A program made the position numbers and the translations under genes. Positions 1 to 7,162 of a stretch of DNA of 20,184 nt are shown here, piece by piece (position 1 is the first letter of the stretch; each line of letters opens with the position of its first letter). The notes under the pieces are model-generated. The model was not told the origin of the DNA and did not search any database. It saw only the letters and a program-made list of their open reading frames with translations. The DNA is from an uncultured Phocaeicola sp. (GTDB lineage Bacteria > Bacteroidota > Bacteroidia > Bacteroidales > Bacteroidaceae), in the NCBI GenBank assembly GCA_958434805.1, contig CAUBDX010000040.1:1-20184 (forward strand). Reading direction: 5' to 3'.

Positions 1-65
1 TTATTTAATTTGCTATTCAAATAACCTGCACTGATTTCTATCGTTACTCCTGAAGCGAGGATTAT

Positions 66-84
66 AAGATAAAGGTATTATCTT
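66..84 (-). terminator. Weak hairpin overlapping the relaxase stop codon
   Basis: AAGATAA (66-72) and TTATCTT (78-84) form a 7-bp stem with a 5-nt loop that overlaps the stop codon of the relaxase. The stem is A+T only and has no clear T-run after it on the minus strand, so it is at best a weak transcript end. The remaining 1-65 is noncoding, and I see no gene or att repeat there. Confidence 0.25.
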
Positions 85-1544
85 TTCATCGAAAAACCTC
101 TTTTCTGCTGCTGGTCATAATTCCCTTCCACCACATTGTCAACTTCCCGTCTGGCTTTGATTTGCTCCCGGTTGTCAAATTCACCCTTTTGCCTGGCAGT
201 GAAGTACAGGAAATCCCCTGCCGCCTGATGTGATTGTCTGTCATCCCCGAACAGGTTAAGGGCGTTCTTGATGTCATATACCTGTTCCGTGTCAAAACGG
301 GACTTGTAATAATCACGGGCAAAACGGATGATACTGTGTACCGCCTTGCGGAAGATGTCGCTTGTTTTTAGCAGCAGGAAACTGAGGCAGCCGATAATAT
401 GGCTTTGCCATGCAATCCGGTTCTTGAGTCTCGTAGTTTCCTGTACATGTTCCGTTTCCTTGCGGTTCAGTTCGGACCGGTGTTTGGCCTCCAGTTGCAT
501 CAGCTCACGGCTGTGGTCGTTCTGTATGGTCTGGATTTTATCCTGCAACCGTTCGATGGTTTCCTCGTGCGTGGAAATCTCACAGCGCAAATCCTCTATT
601 TCATTTTTCAGGGCTTTCGATTTCCCGGTAGCCCAGCCGACAGCGGCGTTCAGAAGTTCACTTCCTTTTTCCTTGTTCAGTCTGGAGCGTTTCTCGCTGA
701 TAGCCCTGTCAAGGTCTTCACTCTGCCGTTCCTTTTCATTTGCCTTTTCGATAAGGGCGTTGGTAATGCTTTCCGTTTCATGCATCTTTTTGTTCGCCAT
801 TTCCAGCTCATGTTCCCGGTATTGCCTCGTGGCATCAAGCCGCTTCATTTCCTCCTTCTGCTTCCCAATGATAAAGTCGTTACGTTCCTGATGTTCCTTG
901 CCTGTAACAGCCTTTGACTGCCCACGCTCCATCAGGAGTATGTCGGATGCCAGATTCTGCATTTCTGTCATATCCTTGTCATTGAGCTTGCAGCTCTTGC
1001 CTGTGTCATGGTTCATCCAGTCAAAAACGATATGGGCATGGTAATTCGGCTTGAACCATCTTTCGCCGACTTTGAAACTCTCCCTGTCTTCCGCTTCCGG
1101 CTGACCGTTCAGCCAGTGTCCCTCGTCCTTGTGCAGGAAGATCTGGAGAGGAGTGATGCCCCAGCGTCTCTGGCACTCCTCGCCAAACTTGCACACATCT
1201 GCCAGTGTCGTGTCCGGTCTGATGAGCAACACGCCCTCACGGATTGGCGAGCATCCAGCCACCTTGGTGATTTTCCCGTTCTTGCCTTTTCGTTCACGTT
1301 CCTTCTCCTGCATCGCACGTCCTGTCTTTTCCTTGACCATCCGCTTGATGTAGTCATAGTGCGCCTGCAGGTCGGGATTGCCGAAGCCCGGGTTTATCCA
1401 CTGCTCGTTACCGGCAGTCAATTCGGGTACGATGTAGATTTGAGACTTGCCGATATTGCGCATATATTCGGCAGTTCTCCGGTTATGAGCCCCACTTGAT
1501 GTGACTCTGCAGGGCTTGATATGTATGCTTGATTTTGTTGCCAT
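78..1544 (-). CDS. MOBV-type relaxase (plasmid recombination/mobilization protein)
   Basis: This 488-aa protein should nick the element at oriT and lead the strand into the recipient. Residues about 1-180 hold the MOBV/Pre signature: an AHNRR segment with His20 matching the nucleophilic histidine of pMV158 MobM, then a metal-binding set HKDE (His138-Glu141) and HAH (His169, His171). In MobM these are compact (HxDE...PHxH). Here about 30 extra residues separate them, as in Bacteroides Mob proteins. Residues about 215-380 are a long charged coiled coil, followed by a short hydrophobic stretch near 385-400 and a basic tail. I start at the ATG at 1544, where the conserved N-terminus begins; an in-frame ATG at 1628 would add 28 residues that look non-conserved and overlap the oriT side. 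The gene follows the primase and the oriT repeats. Family assignment is firm, but the subfamily rests on motifs only. Confidence 0.88.
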   Translation of the reverse strand: MATKSSIHIKPCRVTSSGAHNRRTAEYMRNIGKSQIYIVPELTAGNEQWINPGFGNPDLQAHYDYIKRMVKEKTGRAMQEKERERKGKNGKITKVAGCSPIREGVLLIRPDTTLADVCKFGEECQRRWGITPLQIFLHKDEGHWLNGQPEAEDRESFKVGERWFKPNYHAHIVFDWMNHDTGKSCKLNDKDMTEMQNLASDILLMERGQSKAVTGKEHQERNDFIIGKQKEEMKRLDATRQYREHELEMANKKMHETESITNALIEKANEKERQSEDLDRAISEKRSRLNKEKGSELLNAAVGWATGKSKALKNEIEDLRCEISTHEETIERLQDKIQTIQNDHSRELMQLEAKHRSELNRKETEHVQETTRLKNRIAWQSHIIGCLSFLLLKTSDIFRKAVHSIIRFARDYYKSRFDTEQVYDIKNALNLFGDDRQSHQAAGDFLYFTARQKGEFDNREQIKARREVDNVVEGNYDQQQKRGFSMKR

Positions 1545-1638
1545 TTTTATGTTGATTTGGTTATTAACTAAAGTTGTTTGCCGCTGTTCGCTCATAACCG
1601 CTATGGGGTTCTTAGAGGCTGTGCCCATAAGGGAGATT

Positions 1639-1790
1639 GCAAAGAGAGGGTCACTCTTTGCTCGGGGTTCTCAGGGGTGAAACGCCCTGAGTGGGACGGG
1701 GCAACGCCCAGCCCCTCGGGAGAGCCCACAACTACGAAAGCGGAGCGTGTAGTTATAGTGGGCTATATCAAGGGCAAGCCCTTGTCTGTC
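1639..1790. other. Candidate origin of transfer (oriT): cluster of five inverted repeats
   Basis: The noncoding gap between primase and relaxase is packed with palindromes. GCAAAGAG/CTCTTTGC lies at 1639-1646 and 1654-1661; CTCAGGG/CCCTGAG at 1670-1676 and 1685-1691; GGGGC/GCCCC at 1698-1702 and 1711-1715; AGCCCACAACTAC (1723-1735) pairs with GTAGTT and GTGGGCT (1749-1754, 1758-1764); CAAGGGC-AA-GCCCTTG is perfect at 1769-1784. MOBV relaxases nick next to such hairpins just upstream of the mob gene, so position and structure fit oriT. The nick site itself cannot be named from sequence alone. Confidence 0.7.
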
Positions 1791-1815
1791 CGCTACAGCC
1801 TACGGCTTCCGCTCT

Positions 1816-1835
1816 CCTCCATTAAGGAGGGTTTT
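1816..1835 (+). terminator. Short hairpin with T-tail across the primase stop codon
   Basis: CCTCC (1816-1820), ATTAA loop, GGAGG (1826-1830) followed by GTTTT on the plus strand. It straddles the TAA stop of the primase. On the minus strand, which carries the genes, there is no T-run, so it may be part of the oriT fold instead of a terminator. Confidence 0.25.
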
Positions 1836-2934
1836 CATCGCCACTGCCGATTGGGGATGTACTGACCAGTACAAGGTCGAAATCATCTATCAGCTTTTGC
1901 AGGACGGGGTTCTTCTCTATCATCCGCCGGAGGACTTTTTCCGCCTCTACAAGATGATTGGCTGTACACATTATTTTACTTTCTCGTATCTGGAAGACAA
2001 TCCAGTCGGCTATGTCGATATGGGCTGCCTTCTGTTCCGGTGTGGCGTTCTTCTCTATGATGTCAGACACGACAACCTTGCAATAGGTCATGTCCCTGGC
2101 ATGCTGTTTCCACTCCGAATATCCGTCCGCATCGGGAAAGAGAAGCACGGTTCGTCCGCTCAGCACACGGAGCTTTTCCTCTCTCAACTGGCTTTTGCCG
2201 CCTGTCGCCAGCCATACATAACCGGGAAAGAGGGCAGAGCCGATAACGGCACTCTTTTCGGATTCCACCAAGACCGCTACCTTGTCGGGATAGACATTCA
2301 GCAGGTGTTCCCCGAACAGGCATTGGGAAAGTTGCCAATCCTCCGGCAGTACCCGTTGCCTTTTCAGTATGCTGTGTATCCAGTCCACTGCCGACACCTC
2401 TCCTCCCTTGATACGGTGTCCGTCCTCTGGATTGTACTGCATCACCTTGCCCGTGCGTACCCTGTTTGTGCGGTCTATCTGCCAGAAGATGACAGCCCCG
2501 TCACGGGTTGCTCCAAGACGGTACTCTTCCAGCAACCGCTTCAACACTTCCTTTGCCTTGCTGCCGTAATAGGAATCAAGGAGCGAGGAAATGAAGCGGA
2601 AGAAGTTGCTGTGCACGCTTTGCGACCTCTCCACATACTTTGGCGGTATGTAGCCTATGCTTGCTTTTGGTGATGTCTGTCCGGGCTTCCGTTCTGACCT
2701 TTGCCTGTCAAAAGAGAACCCCTTGTCGGTATGGCATTCGGGGTGGTCGTGGAAATACTCCTTGGGAGTATAATGATACCCGCAACTGCTCTCATGATTG
2801 CACCTGCCGACAGACGGATGCAGGAGCATACCGCTTTCATCCACATAACATGTGAAAGAACGCTTGTCCCCGCAATTCGGGCAAGTATGCCGTGTTGCCG
2901 TTCCTTTATATTTCTGTAACGAATAGTTGCTCAT
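1822..2934 (-). CDS. DNA primase, CHC2-type zinc finger plus Toprim domain
   Basis: This protein should make primers for replication of the excised or transferred element. From the ATG at 2934 it is 370 aa. Residues about 10-60 form a CHC2-like zinc finger (CPNCGDK with Cys18 and Cys21, later Cys45 and Cys51). The Toprim core is clear in the second half: VLVESEKSAV with the catalytic Glu, WLATGGKS, then VLLFPDADGYSEW with the DxD metal-binding pair. The reading frame extends upstream to a GTG at 3018, but that stretch overlaps the TGTCCC repeat array and has biased composition, so I chose the ATG before NYSLQKYK. It lies between the RepA-like ATPase and the relaxase, the same place as the primase of NBU1. 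The ends are close to coding repeats and oriT, so replication and transfer signals bracket the gene. Confidence 0.88.
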   Translation of the reverse strand: MSNYSLQKYKGTATRHTCPNCGDKRSFTCYVDESGMLLHPSVGRCNHESSCGYHYTPKEYFHDHPECHTDKGFSFDRQRSERKPGQTSPKASIGYIPPKYVERSQSVHSNFFRFISSLLDSYYGSKAKEVLKRLLEEYRLGATRDGAVIFWQIDRTNRVRTGKVMQYNPEDGHRIKGGEVSAVDWIHSILKRQRVLPEDWQLSQCLFGEHLLNVYPDKVAVLVESEKSAVIGSALFPGYVWLATGGKSQLREEKLRVLSGRTVLLFPDADGYSEWKQHARDMTYCKVVVSDIIEKNATPEQKAAHIDIADWIVFQIRESKIMCTANHLVEAEKVLRRMIEKNPVLQKLIDDFDLVLVSTSPIGSGDENPP

Positions 2935-2966
2935 GGCTTGTCTTTGTTTTTGAGTTTTTCGATTGT

Positions 2967-3037
2967 TGTCCCGCTGTCCCATTGTCCCGTCCCTATAAGA
3001 CTTGGGACAGTGGGACACCCCGGGACACCTTGGGACA
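2967..3037. repeat. TGTCCC/GGGACA iteron-like array 1
   Basis: TGTCCC occurs at 2967, 2975 and 2983 and GTCCC at 2989. After an 11-nt centre the inverted word GGGACA occurs at 3004, 3012, 3022 and 3032. Spacing is 8-10 bp, near one helical turn. The array sits just upstream of the primase start and downstream of the RepA-like gene, so it could bind the replication initiator or a regulator of the primase gene. Confidence 0.65.
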
Positions 3038-3115
3038 TCAGGCTTCTGCCTGTATCATCCCTTGTACCGTAAATGAAGCGGTTATCCTTTATACAGCTAT
3101 GTGCAGACTGCTTTT

Positions 3116-4264
3116 TCATGCCTTATTCTCCTCTTTCCCATATCCTGTAAACAACTCTGCCTGCTTTGTTTCTCTTACTGTCCCGCTTGTCCCATGCTGT
3201 CCCACCTGTCCCATTGTCCCACTTCCTGTCTGTTGGGACAGCGGGACACTTGGGACGGCTGCATTCCTGTCCTCCTTGCTGCGCTGGATTATCCGGCTGA
3301 CGGTGGACTTGCCGCAGTTCACCTGTGAGGCTATCTCCCTGACGGACTTGCCGGACTGGGACAATTGCAGGATTTGGCAATCCCTCTGGCTGGATTCGTT
3401 GTCACCCAGTTTCTTCAGGTGTTCCTTTTCCGTTGAATAACCCCTGAACACGAATTGCAGGAAAGCGTCCACCTTCTCAATCTCGTAGATGATTACATTG
3501 TCCGCATCGTGGGAGAATGTCCCGTACCGGACTTTGAGCTGCTTCACATAGCGAAGCCCTCCGTCCTGCGCACTCTTCCCGATGGCGAACACGCTGTCAA
3601 AGAAATTGTAGAGCCGTTTGCTTCCGGCAAGGTCGTTGGAAGTGATGGGACAGTCCAAAGAGCGTTTGGGTGTATGTGCCAGAACAAGGACGGACAATCC
3701 GTATCTCTTTTTGAGGTTGTTGAGCTGTATCATCAGCCGTCCTGCCGCATCGCCTTTCTCCATGGCGCAGCACAGGTAGGTAAGATTGTCAACGATGAAG
3801 ATTTTGCACCCGGTTTGCAGAGCCATCTGTTCTATGCCTCCCATGATGGCTTCCTCGAAATCGGCTTCCAGCAACGAATTGCAGTCAAGCGATACCCGGT
3901 ACAGCCTTTCAGGAAAGATGTATGGCGTTCCATGCTCGCTGGTATAGCGTAGCTGGAACTGTTTTTCGGAGAGTTCAAAGTCCAGATACAGCACATCGTC
4001 AGTCCGGGCGATACGGTCGGCTATCTGCACGGCAAGGATGGACTTGCCCACATTGGAATCCGCAAAGAGGCAGGACAGTTCCCCCTCATACCAGAAACTG
4101 TCCCAGAGCGCACGGGGCGTGGGCAGCAGCGATGCTTCGAGTATCGTCCGGTTGGCGGTCTTGATACTCATCACGCCGATGCTGTCCGGCATCCCGTGCT
4201 GTACTTGGGTCGCCCTCGTCAGGTCGCCATGTATCAGACTGATATAATTCTTGTCCTCTTCCAT
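3116..4264 (-). CDS. RepA-like P-loop ATPase (AAA_25/DnaB-related) with C-terminal helix-turn-helix
   Basis: A 382-aa RecA-fold ATPase of the RepA helicase type that should open or load at the element's replication origin. Walker A is ADSNVGKS at about residues 68-75, with Ala in the first position as in many RepA-like proteins. Walker B is KIFIVDNL, and a sensor-like segment SVLVLAHTPKR follows. Residues about 290-325 form a Hin-type helix-turn-helix (SVREIASQVNCGKSTVSRII), giving the protein its own DNA-binding end. The last 50 residues are low complexity because the DNA there is the second TGTCCC array. I start at ATG 4264; the frame also opens at a TTG (4276) that overlaps the stop of the upstream HTH gene, so the two are translationally close either way. 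Neighbours are the excisionase-like gene and the primase. Confidence 0.85.
   Translation of the reverse strand: MEEDKNYISLIHGDLTRATQVQHGMPDSIGVMSIKTANRTILEASLLPTPRALWDSFWYEGELSCLFADSNVGKSILAVQIADRIARTDDVLYLDFELSEKQFQLRYTSEHGTPYIFPERLYRVSLDCNSLLEADFEEAIMGGIEQMALQTGCKIFIVDNLTYLCCAMEKGDAAGRLMIQLNNLKKRYGLSVLVLAHTPKRSLDCPITSNDLAGSKRLYNFFDSVFAIGKSAQDGGLRYVKQLKVRYGTFSHDADNVIIYEIEKVDAFLQFVFRGYSTEKEHLKKLGDNESSQRDCQILQLSQSGKSVREIASQVNCGKSTVSRIIQRSKEDRNAAVPSVPLSQQTGSGTMGQVGQHGTSGTVRETKQAELFTGYGKEENKA
3179..3257. repeat. TGTCCC/GGGACA iteron-like array 2, inside the RepA-like gene
   Basis: TGTCCC occurs at 3179, 3188, 3198, 3207 and 3215, then inverted copies GGGACA at 3235 and 3243 and GGGACG at 3252. 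Spacing within each arm is 8-10 bp. The array has the same two-arm layout as array 1 about 200 bp away and encodes the low-complexity tail of the ATPase. This is consistent with binding sites kept for DNA function, not protein function. Confidence 0.65.
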
Positions 4265-4269
4265 GACGT

Positions 4270-4644
4270 TTACCAATTACGCGGAGCGGGCTTGCGGCGG
4301 TGGGAAGAATATAAGGATTCGCTCAGTTCCTCATCGGACAGGGGTACGGGATTCTTCCGGGAGGATTCCAGCCATTTGTCCAGTTCGTCCCTGTAAAGGC
4401 AATATCGTTTGCCGGGCTTGGTGGCGGGAATGCTTCCCTCCGACAGCTTCATGTAGAGCGTGCCTTTGGGAATGCCCAGATATTCCGCCGCCTCTTCCAC
4501 TGACATGGGGACATGGGTGTCCACCGCCCTTGCGTTGTTCACACTGCGCTGCTCAGTAAGCAGGCTTCTAAGGCTCATCACCTCGTCCCGAAGCTGAGCC
4601 ACAATCTCCGGGAGGTCGTTGAATGTAATCACTGTTTTTTCCAT
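4270..4644 (-). CDS. Excisionase-type helix-turn-helix DNA-binding protein
   Basis: A 124-aa protein with an N-terminal helical or coiled-coil part (LPEIVAQLRDEVMSLRSLL) and a MerR/excisionase HTH_17 fold at about residues 47-92 (MSVEEAAEYLGIPKGTLY then a wing ending YRDELDKWL). Such proteins in Bacteroides mobile elements act as excisionases or as regulators of excision. I start at ATG 4644, which directly precedes EKTVITF; an upstream ATG at 4713 would put the conserved promoter block inside the gene. The stop lies 5 bp before the start of the RepA-like gene, so the two are co-transcribed. Which of the two jobs it has is not visible in the sequence. Confidence 0.82.
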   Translation of the reverse strand: MEKTVITFNDLPEIVAQLRDEVMSLRSLLTEQRSVNNARAVDTHVPMSVEEAAEYLGIPKGTLYMKLSEGSIPATKPGKRYCLYRDELDKWLESSRKNPVPLSDEELSESLYSSHRRKPAPRNW

Positions 4645-4675
4645 TTGCGTACTCGCCTCTTTTGTAAGGCTTGGC

Positions 4676-4740
4676 GCAAAGGACTGGAATGATACAGCCG
4701 TGAATATCTCCACGAAAGGTCATTGCAAAATAATTCCCGA
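4676..4740 (-). promoter_or_regulatory. Promoter region of the excisionase-like gene with block shared with the integrase promoter
   Basis: On the minus strand GTCCTTTG (4684-4677) resembles the Bacteroides -7 box TAnnTTTG and lies 32 bp before the start codon. Where a -33 box would sit there is instead an 18-bp block (4698-4715) that matches 17 of 18 positions with 7107-7124 upstream of the integrase, at the same distance from the -7-like box. This suggests a common activator or repressor. Confidence 0.5.
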
Positions 4741-4789
4741 ATAACGATGCCCAACCGCAAATGACGGGTAAAGTTATTCGGGAATTATT
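4729..4789. repeat. 17-bp perfect inverted repeat, 27-nt spacer
   Basis: AATAATTCCCGAATAAC at 4729-4745 is repeated exactly inverted at 4773-4789. It lies between the membrane-protein gene (stop at 4854) and the excisionase-like gene. It has no T-run after it, so it is not a normal terminator. It could be an operator, a recombination-accessory site or a replication hairpin. Confidence 0.8.
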
Positions 4790-4853
4790 GTATAACAGAG
4801 GATTATGAGTTTTGGCTGTTTGTCGTTATTATCGTGATTACTCTAAAACAGGC

Positions 4854-5684
4854 TTAAATCCGCTTCTCCTGCACATAATCCGCAGGATAATGGAAATCCA
4901 GTCTGCCGTTTTCAGGCTCGTCAATGGGAATCAGTGTCTTTAACGGCTCTACCTTGAAGTTCTTGATGGTAGCTATGTCCGTATCGGCAAACTCCCGTGG
5001 GAAAAGGGTGCTGATGAAGCGGGCACGGTTATCCCCCGTGTAGTATTTCTTGTACATGAAACGCTCGGAGATATTCCACACGAAATGGCGGAGCGGAATG
5101 TTTGAAATATCTTTGGTCAGCCGCCCTTTTATCGGCTTGGGCTTGTAACTGTGGAGCCGCATCCAGTTGTTGACCTCGGCACAGATGTGGTTCACGGTCT
5201 CCTTGTCAGCAATACGGGGCATGATGAAATGGATGTATTCCATGACCATAGCGATGCGCTCCTCATTTTCCCGCTGCTCCCTGTCCTCGTAATCGGCACG
5301 GTTCTTCTCGTGAAGCTCCGGGGATATGGCAATCTCTGTCGGTTTTATATCCGGGGTCGCTTCTCCACCTGTTGGCATTGATGCCGATATTACAGGCTTG
5401 TGTGCATCTTGGGACTGGTCTTCCTGAATTTCTGTGATTTCGGCAGGTGTCTTTTTCCTGCCGAACTTGATTCTGTAGATTTCGTATGTATCGAAAATGA
5501 CTGTCTGGAAGGAGAAGTAGAGCAGCCACCCCAACAGGTTGCTGCACACAAAGACTATCAGCCTTACAAAGGTGTCTTGGTTGAATTTCTCAGCGACAAT
5601 CAGTGTCGCTATGGAAGATATTAGGAGGATGGCAAAGCCGACAAATCCTAAAATGATATGTTTGTCTTTTACGGACGGTTCCAT
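4854..5684 (-). CDS. Unrecognised two-span membrane protein of the mobile element
   Basis: I do not recognise this 276-aa protein. Two hydrophobic helices near the N-terminus (about residues 9-30 and 42-63, FVGFAILLISSIATLIVA and VFVCSNLLGWLLYFSF) anchor it in the inner membrane. A charged, flexible linker at about 75-135 leads to a cytoplasmic C-terminal domain of about 140 residues, rich in aromatic and basic residues (HFIMPRIADKE, RHFVWNISERFMYKKYY). It has no catalytic motif I can name. It lies between the integrase and the excisionase-like gene, with its own promoter-like box upstream, so it belongs to the element. Entry exclusion, coupling with a helper transfer system or host interference are possible roles, none shown. 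Confidence 0.75.
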   Translation of the reverse strand: MEPSVKDKHIILGFVGFAILLISSIATLIVAEKFNQDTFVRLIVFVCSNLLGWLLYFSFQTVIFDTYEIYRIKFGRKKTPAEITEIQEDQSQDAHKPVISASMPTGGEATPDIKPTEIAISPELHEKNRADYEDREQRENEERIAMVMEYIHFIMPRIADKETVNHICAEVNNWMRLHSYKPKPIKGRLTKDISNIPLRHFVWNISERFMYKKYYTGDNRARFISTLFPREFADTDIATIKNFKVEPLKTLIPIDEPENGRLDFHYPADYVQEKRI

Positions 5685-5724
5685 ATTCTTTGTCTTATTC
5701 GGTTGTTACTTGTTACTGTTTTCG

Positions 5725-5732
5725 CAAATTTA
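5725..5732 (-). promoter_or_regulatory. -7 promoter box for the membrane-protein gene
   Basis: On the minus strand the sequence is TAAATTTG, a perfect match to the Bacteroides -7 box TAnnTTTG, followed by GCG. It lies about 40 bp before the ATG at 5684. No clear TTTG -33 box is found at 19-21 bp, so the call rests on the -7 box and position. Confidence 0.4.
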
Positions 5733-5840
5733 ATAGTCTTCTTTCAATTATTACTCATTATCCTTTGTCAGTGGTTTCTTTTTCAATGTTTTTCACCAAA
5801 TGTCCGGAATCATACTCAATTATCATACTTTAAGTACCAA

Positions 5841-5884
5841 CCAAAATAAAAGGAACGGTTAAAGCTCCAAACAATAACCGCTCC
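5841..5884 (-). terminator. Intrinsic terminator of the integrase gene
   Basis: On the minus strand GGAGCGGTTA (5884-5875) pairs with TAACCGTTCC (5861-5852) with one mismatch, followed by TTTTATTTT. It lies about 30 bp after the integrase stop. The rest of 5685-5912 holds the promoter of the next gene and nothing else I can identify. Confidence 0.8.
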
Positions 5885-5912
5885 CTCTGAATATCATGGA
5901 TTTTGAACCGCC

Positions 5913-7031
5913 TTACGCTTCCTTGCGTTTCAGGGTTATCTTGTCCACGACCTCGCACATCTGCTGTGCCGCCATCTTGGAATAAATCTGCGTGGTGGTA
6001 ATGTTCTTGTGTCCCAGATAGGCTTGGATGACAGCCATGTCCGTACCCATTTCCACGTGCAGGCTTCCGAATGAATGCCGGGTGCAGTGAAAGGTTATCT
6101 TCTTGGTTATGCCTGCCGCCAAGAGCCAGCGTTTGAGTGGTCCTTGCAGCATCTTGTCCTTGAAACCGTCAAAGATAAGTCCCTCGTGCCGTTCCCCAAG
6201 CAGTCCGTAGGCTTCATCGCTGATGGGGTTGTGTACAATCTGTTTGGTCTTCTGCATACGGGTGGTCACGAACATCTTGCCGTTGGTGTACGGCTGTATC
6301 TGCTGCCAAGTGAGCTGCCTGATGTCGCTCTTTCTTAGTCCGGTCAGACAACCGAAAAGGAACGCCCTTTTCAATACCTCTTCCTCACAAGGCGTTTCGG
6401 CAAGCCGTATCAGTTCCTCTTGGCTCAGATGTTCCCTCATGGTGGGAATGCACTCGATGCGGTCTAAGAATCCGTTTGGGTTCTCCTTTATCTTCCTGTC
6501 CCGGTAGGCGGTGTGAAGTACCGCACGGAAAGCCGACCAGTAGCCCGCCGCAGAATTGATATGCAGCTTTTGGCTGGTGTGTATGGATTGTGGGGCGTTA
6601 AGCAGATATTCCATGAACTTGCGGCACAAATCCACGTCCACCTCCTCAAAGGTGCATTTGCCGTTCACGAACCGCTCGAAATGTTTATAGACGTGCTGCC
6701 ACTTGATATTCTTCCTGTCTGCCAACCCCTTGAAGTAGGCGAGGAAATCGCCTTTCATCTTGGCTTTGTCAAAGAAGCCGTTGTTCTCGTTGAAGATGGC
6801 TTCATAACGCCTATTACGCAGTATCTCCGCTTTTTTCATCATGCGTGCGTTGAAATCACGCTCCTGCTGGTTGGCAGGTTTGGCGAAGATGTAAATCCCA
6901 AGAGCTTCACGTGTAATCACCTTCATGGTGGTGTTGTCACGGTAGCCGGGATAATAGTCCAGACACAGCGAATACTGTGTTCCGTTCTTAATCTTGCGCT
7001 TGCGCAAGGTAACTGTCTTGCATTTGCTCAT
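5913..7031 (-). CDS. Tyrosine recombinase (integrase) of the mobile element
   Basis: This 372-aa phage-type integrase should insert and excise the element. It begins with an arm-binding N-terminal domain (about residues 1-85), then a SAM-like core-binding domain (about 90-190, with YFKGLADRKN and WSAFRAVLHTAY), then the catalytic domain. The full catalytic set is visible: Arg233 in TGLRKSD, a lysine in the beta-hairpin near 261-263, His315 and Arg318 in HCTRHSFG, His341 in LGHKN and the nucleophile Tyr350 in TQIYSKM. Length and layout match Bacteroidetes integrases of the NBU/CTn type. It is the second gene from the right end of the element and has its own terminator, so it forms its own transcription unit. 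It appears intact. Confidence 0.95.
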   Translation of the reverse strand: MSKCKTVTLRKRKIKNGTQYSLCLDYYPGYRDNTTMKVITREALGIYIFAKPANQQERDFNARMMKKAEILRNRRYEAIFNENNGFFDKAKMKGDFLAYFKGLADRKNIKWQHVYKHFERFVNGKCTFEEVDVDLCRKFMEYLLNAPQSIHTSQKLHINSAAGYWSAFRAVLHTAYRDRKIKENPNGFLDRIECIPTMREHLSQEELIRLAETPCEEEVLKRAFLFGCLTGLRKSDIRQLTWQQIQPYTNGKMFVTTRMQKTKQIVHNPISDEAYGLLGERHEGLIFDGFKDKMLQGPLKRWLLAAGITKKITFHCTRHSFGSLHVEMGTDMAVIQAYLGHKNITTTQIYSKMAAQQMCEVVDKITLKRKEA

Positions 7032-7084
7032 ATTGATGATGTTTTAAGTTGTACATTTTCGGGGGTGTTCCCGTGTTTACGGTG

Positions 7085-7148
7085 GCAAAGGAACAACGTG
7101 AAACAACCGTGAATACCTCCACGACAATCATTTTGAAATAATTTTCCG
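7085..7148 (-). promoter_or_regulatory. Integrase promoter region with conserved upstream block
   Basis: On the minus strand TTCCTTTG (7093-7086) resembles the -7 box TAnnTTTG, about 55 bp before the integrase ATG. The block at 7107-7124 is nearly identical (17/18) to that upstream of the excisionase-like gene, and similarity continues to the AAATAATT stretch. A CACGGTTGTTT word within and next to the region also resembles the repeats near the right end, so integrase could bind and control its own gene. Confidence 0.5.
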
Positions 7149-7162
7149 GCAATGTCGGTTGC

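Noticed and set aside
328..917. Plus-strand open frames opposite the relaxase
   Set aside because: They are shadows of the relaxase coding strand; they lack domain motifs, while the minus frame has clear relaxase motifs.
1545..1628. Relaxase start at the upstream ATG (1628)
   Set aside because: The extra 28 residues show no relaxase-like sequence and would overlap the region near oriT; the ATG at 1544 directly precedes the conserved N-terminus.
1897..2673. Long plus-strand open frame opposite the primase
   Set aside because: The minus strand has CHC2 and Toprim motifs; the plus frame is a by-product of the codon bias of that gene.
2935..3018. Primase start at GTG 3018
   Set aside because: The extension is translated from the repeat array and is low-complexity; ATG 2934 precedes the conserved part.
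2967..3257. TGTCCC/GGGACA words as a CRISPR array
   Set aside because: Repeat units are 6 bp, spacers are 2-4 bp and the orientation flips halfway; there are no cas genes.
4251..4559. Plus-strand frames opposite the excisionase-like gene
   Set aside because: No recognisable motif, and they overlap a clear HTH gene on the other strand.
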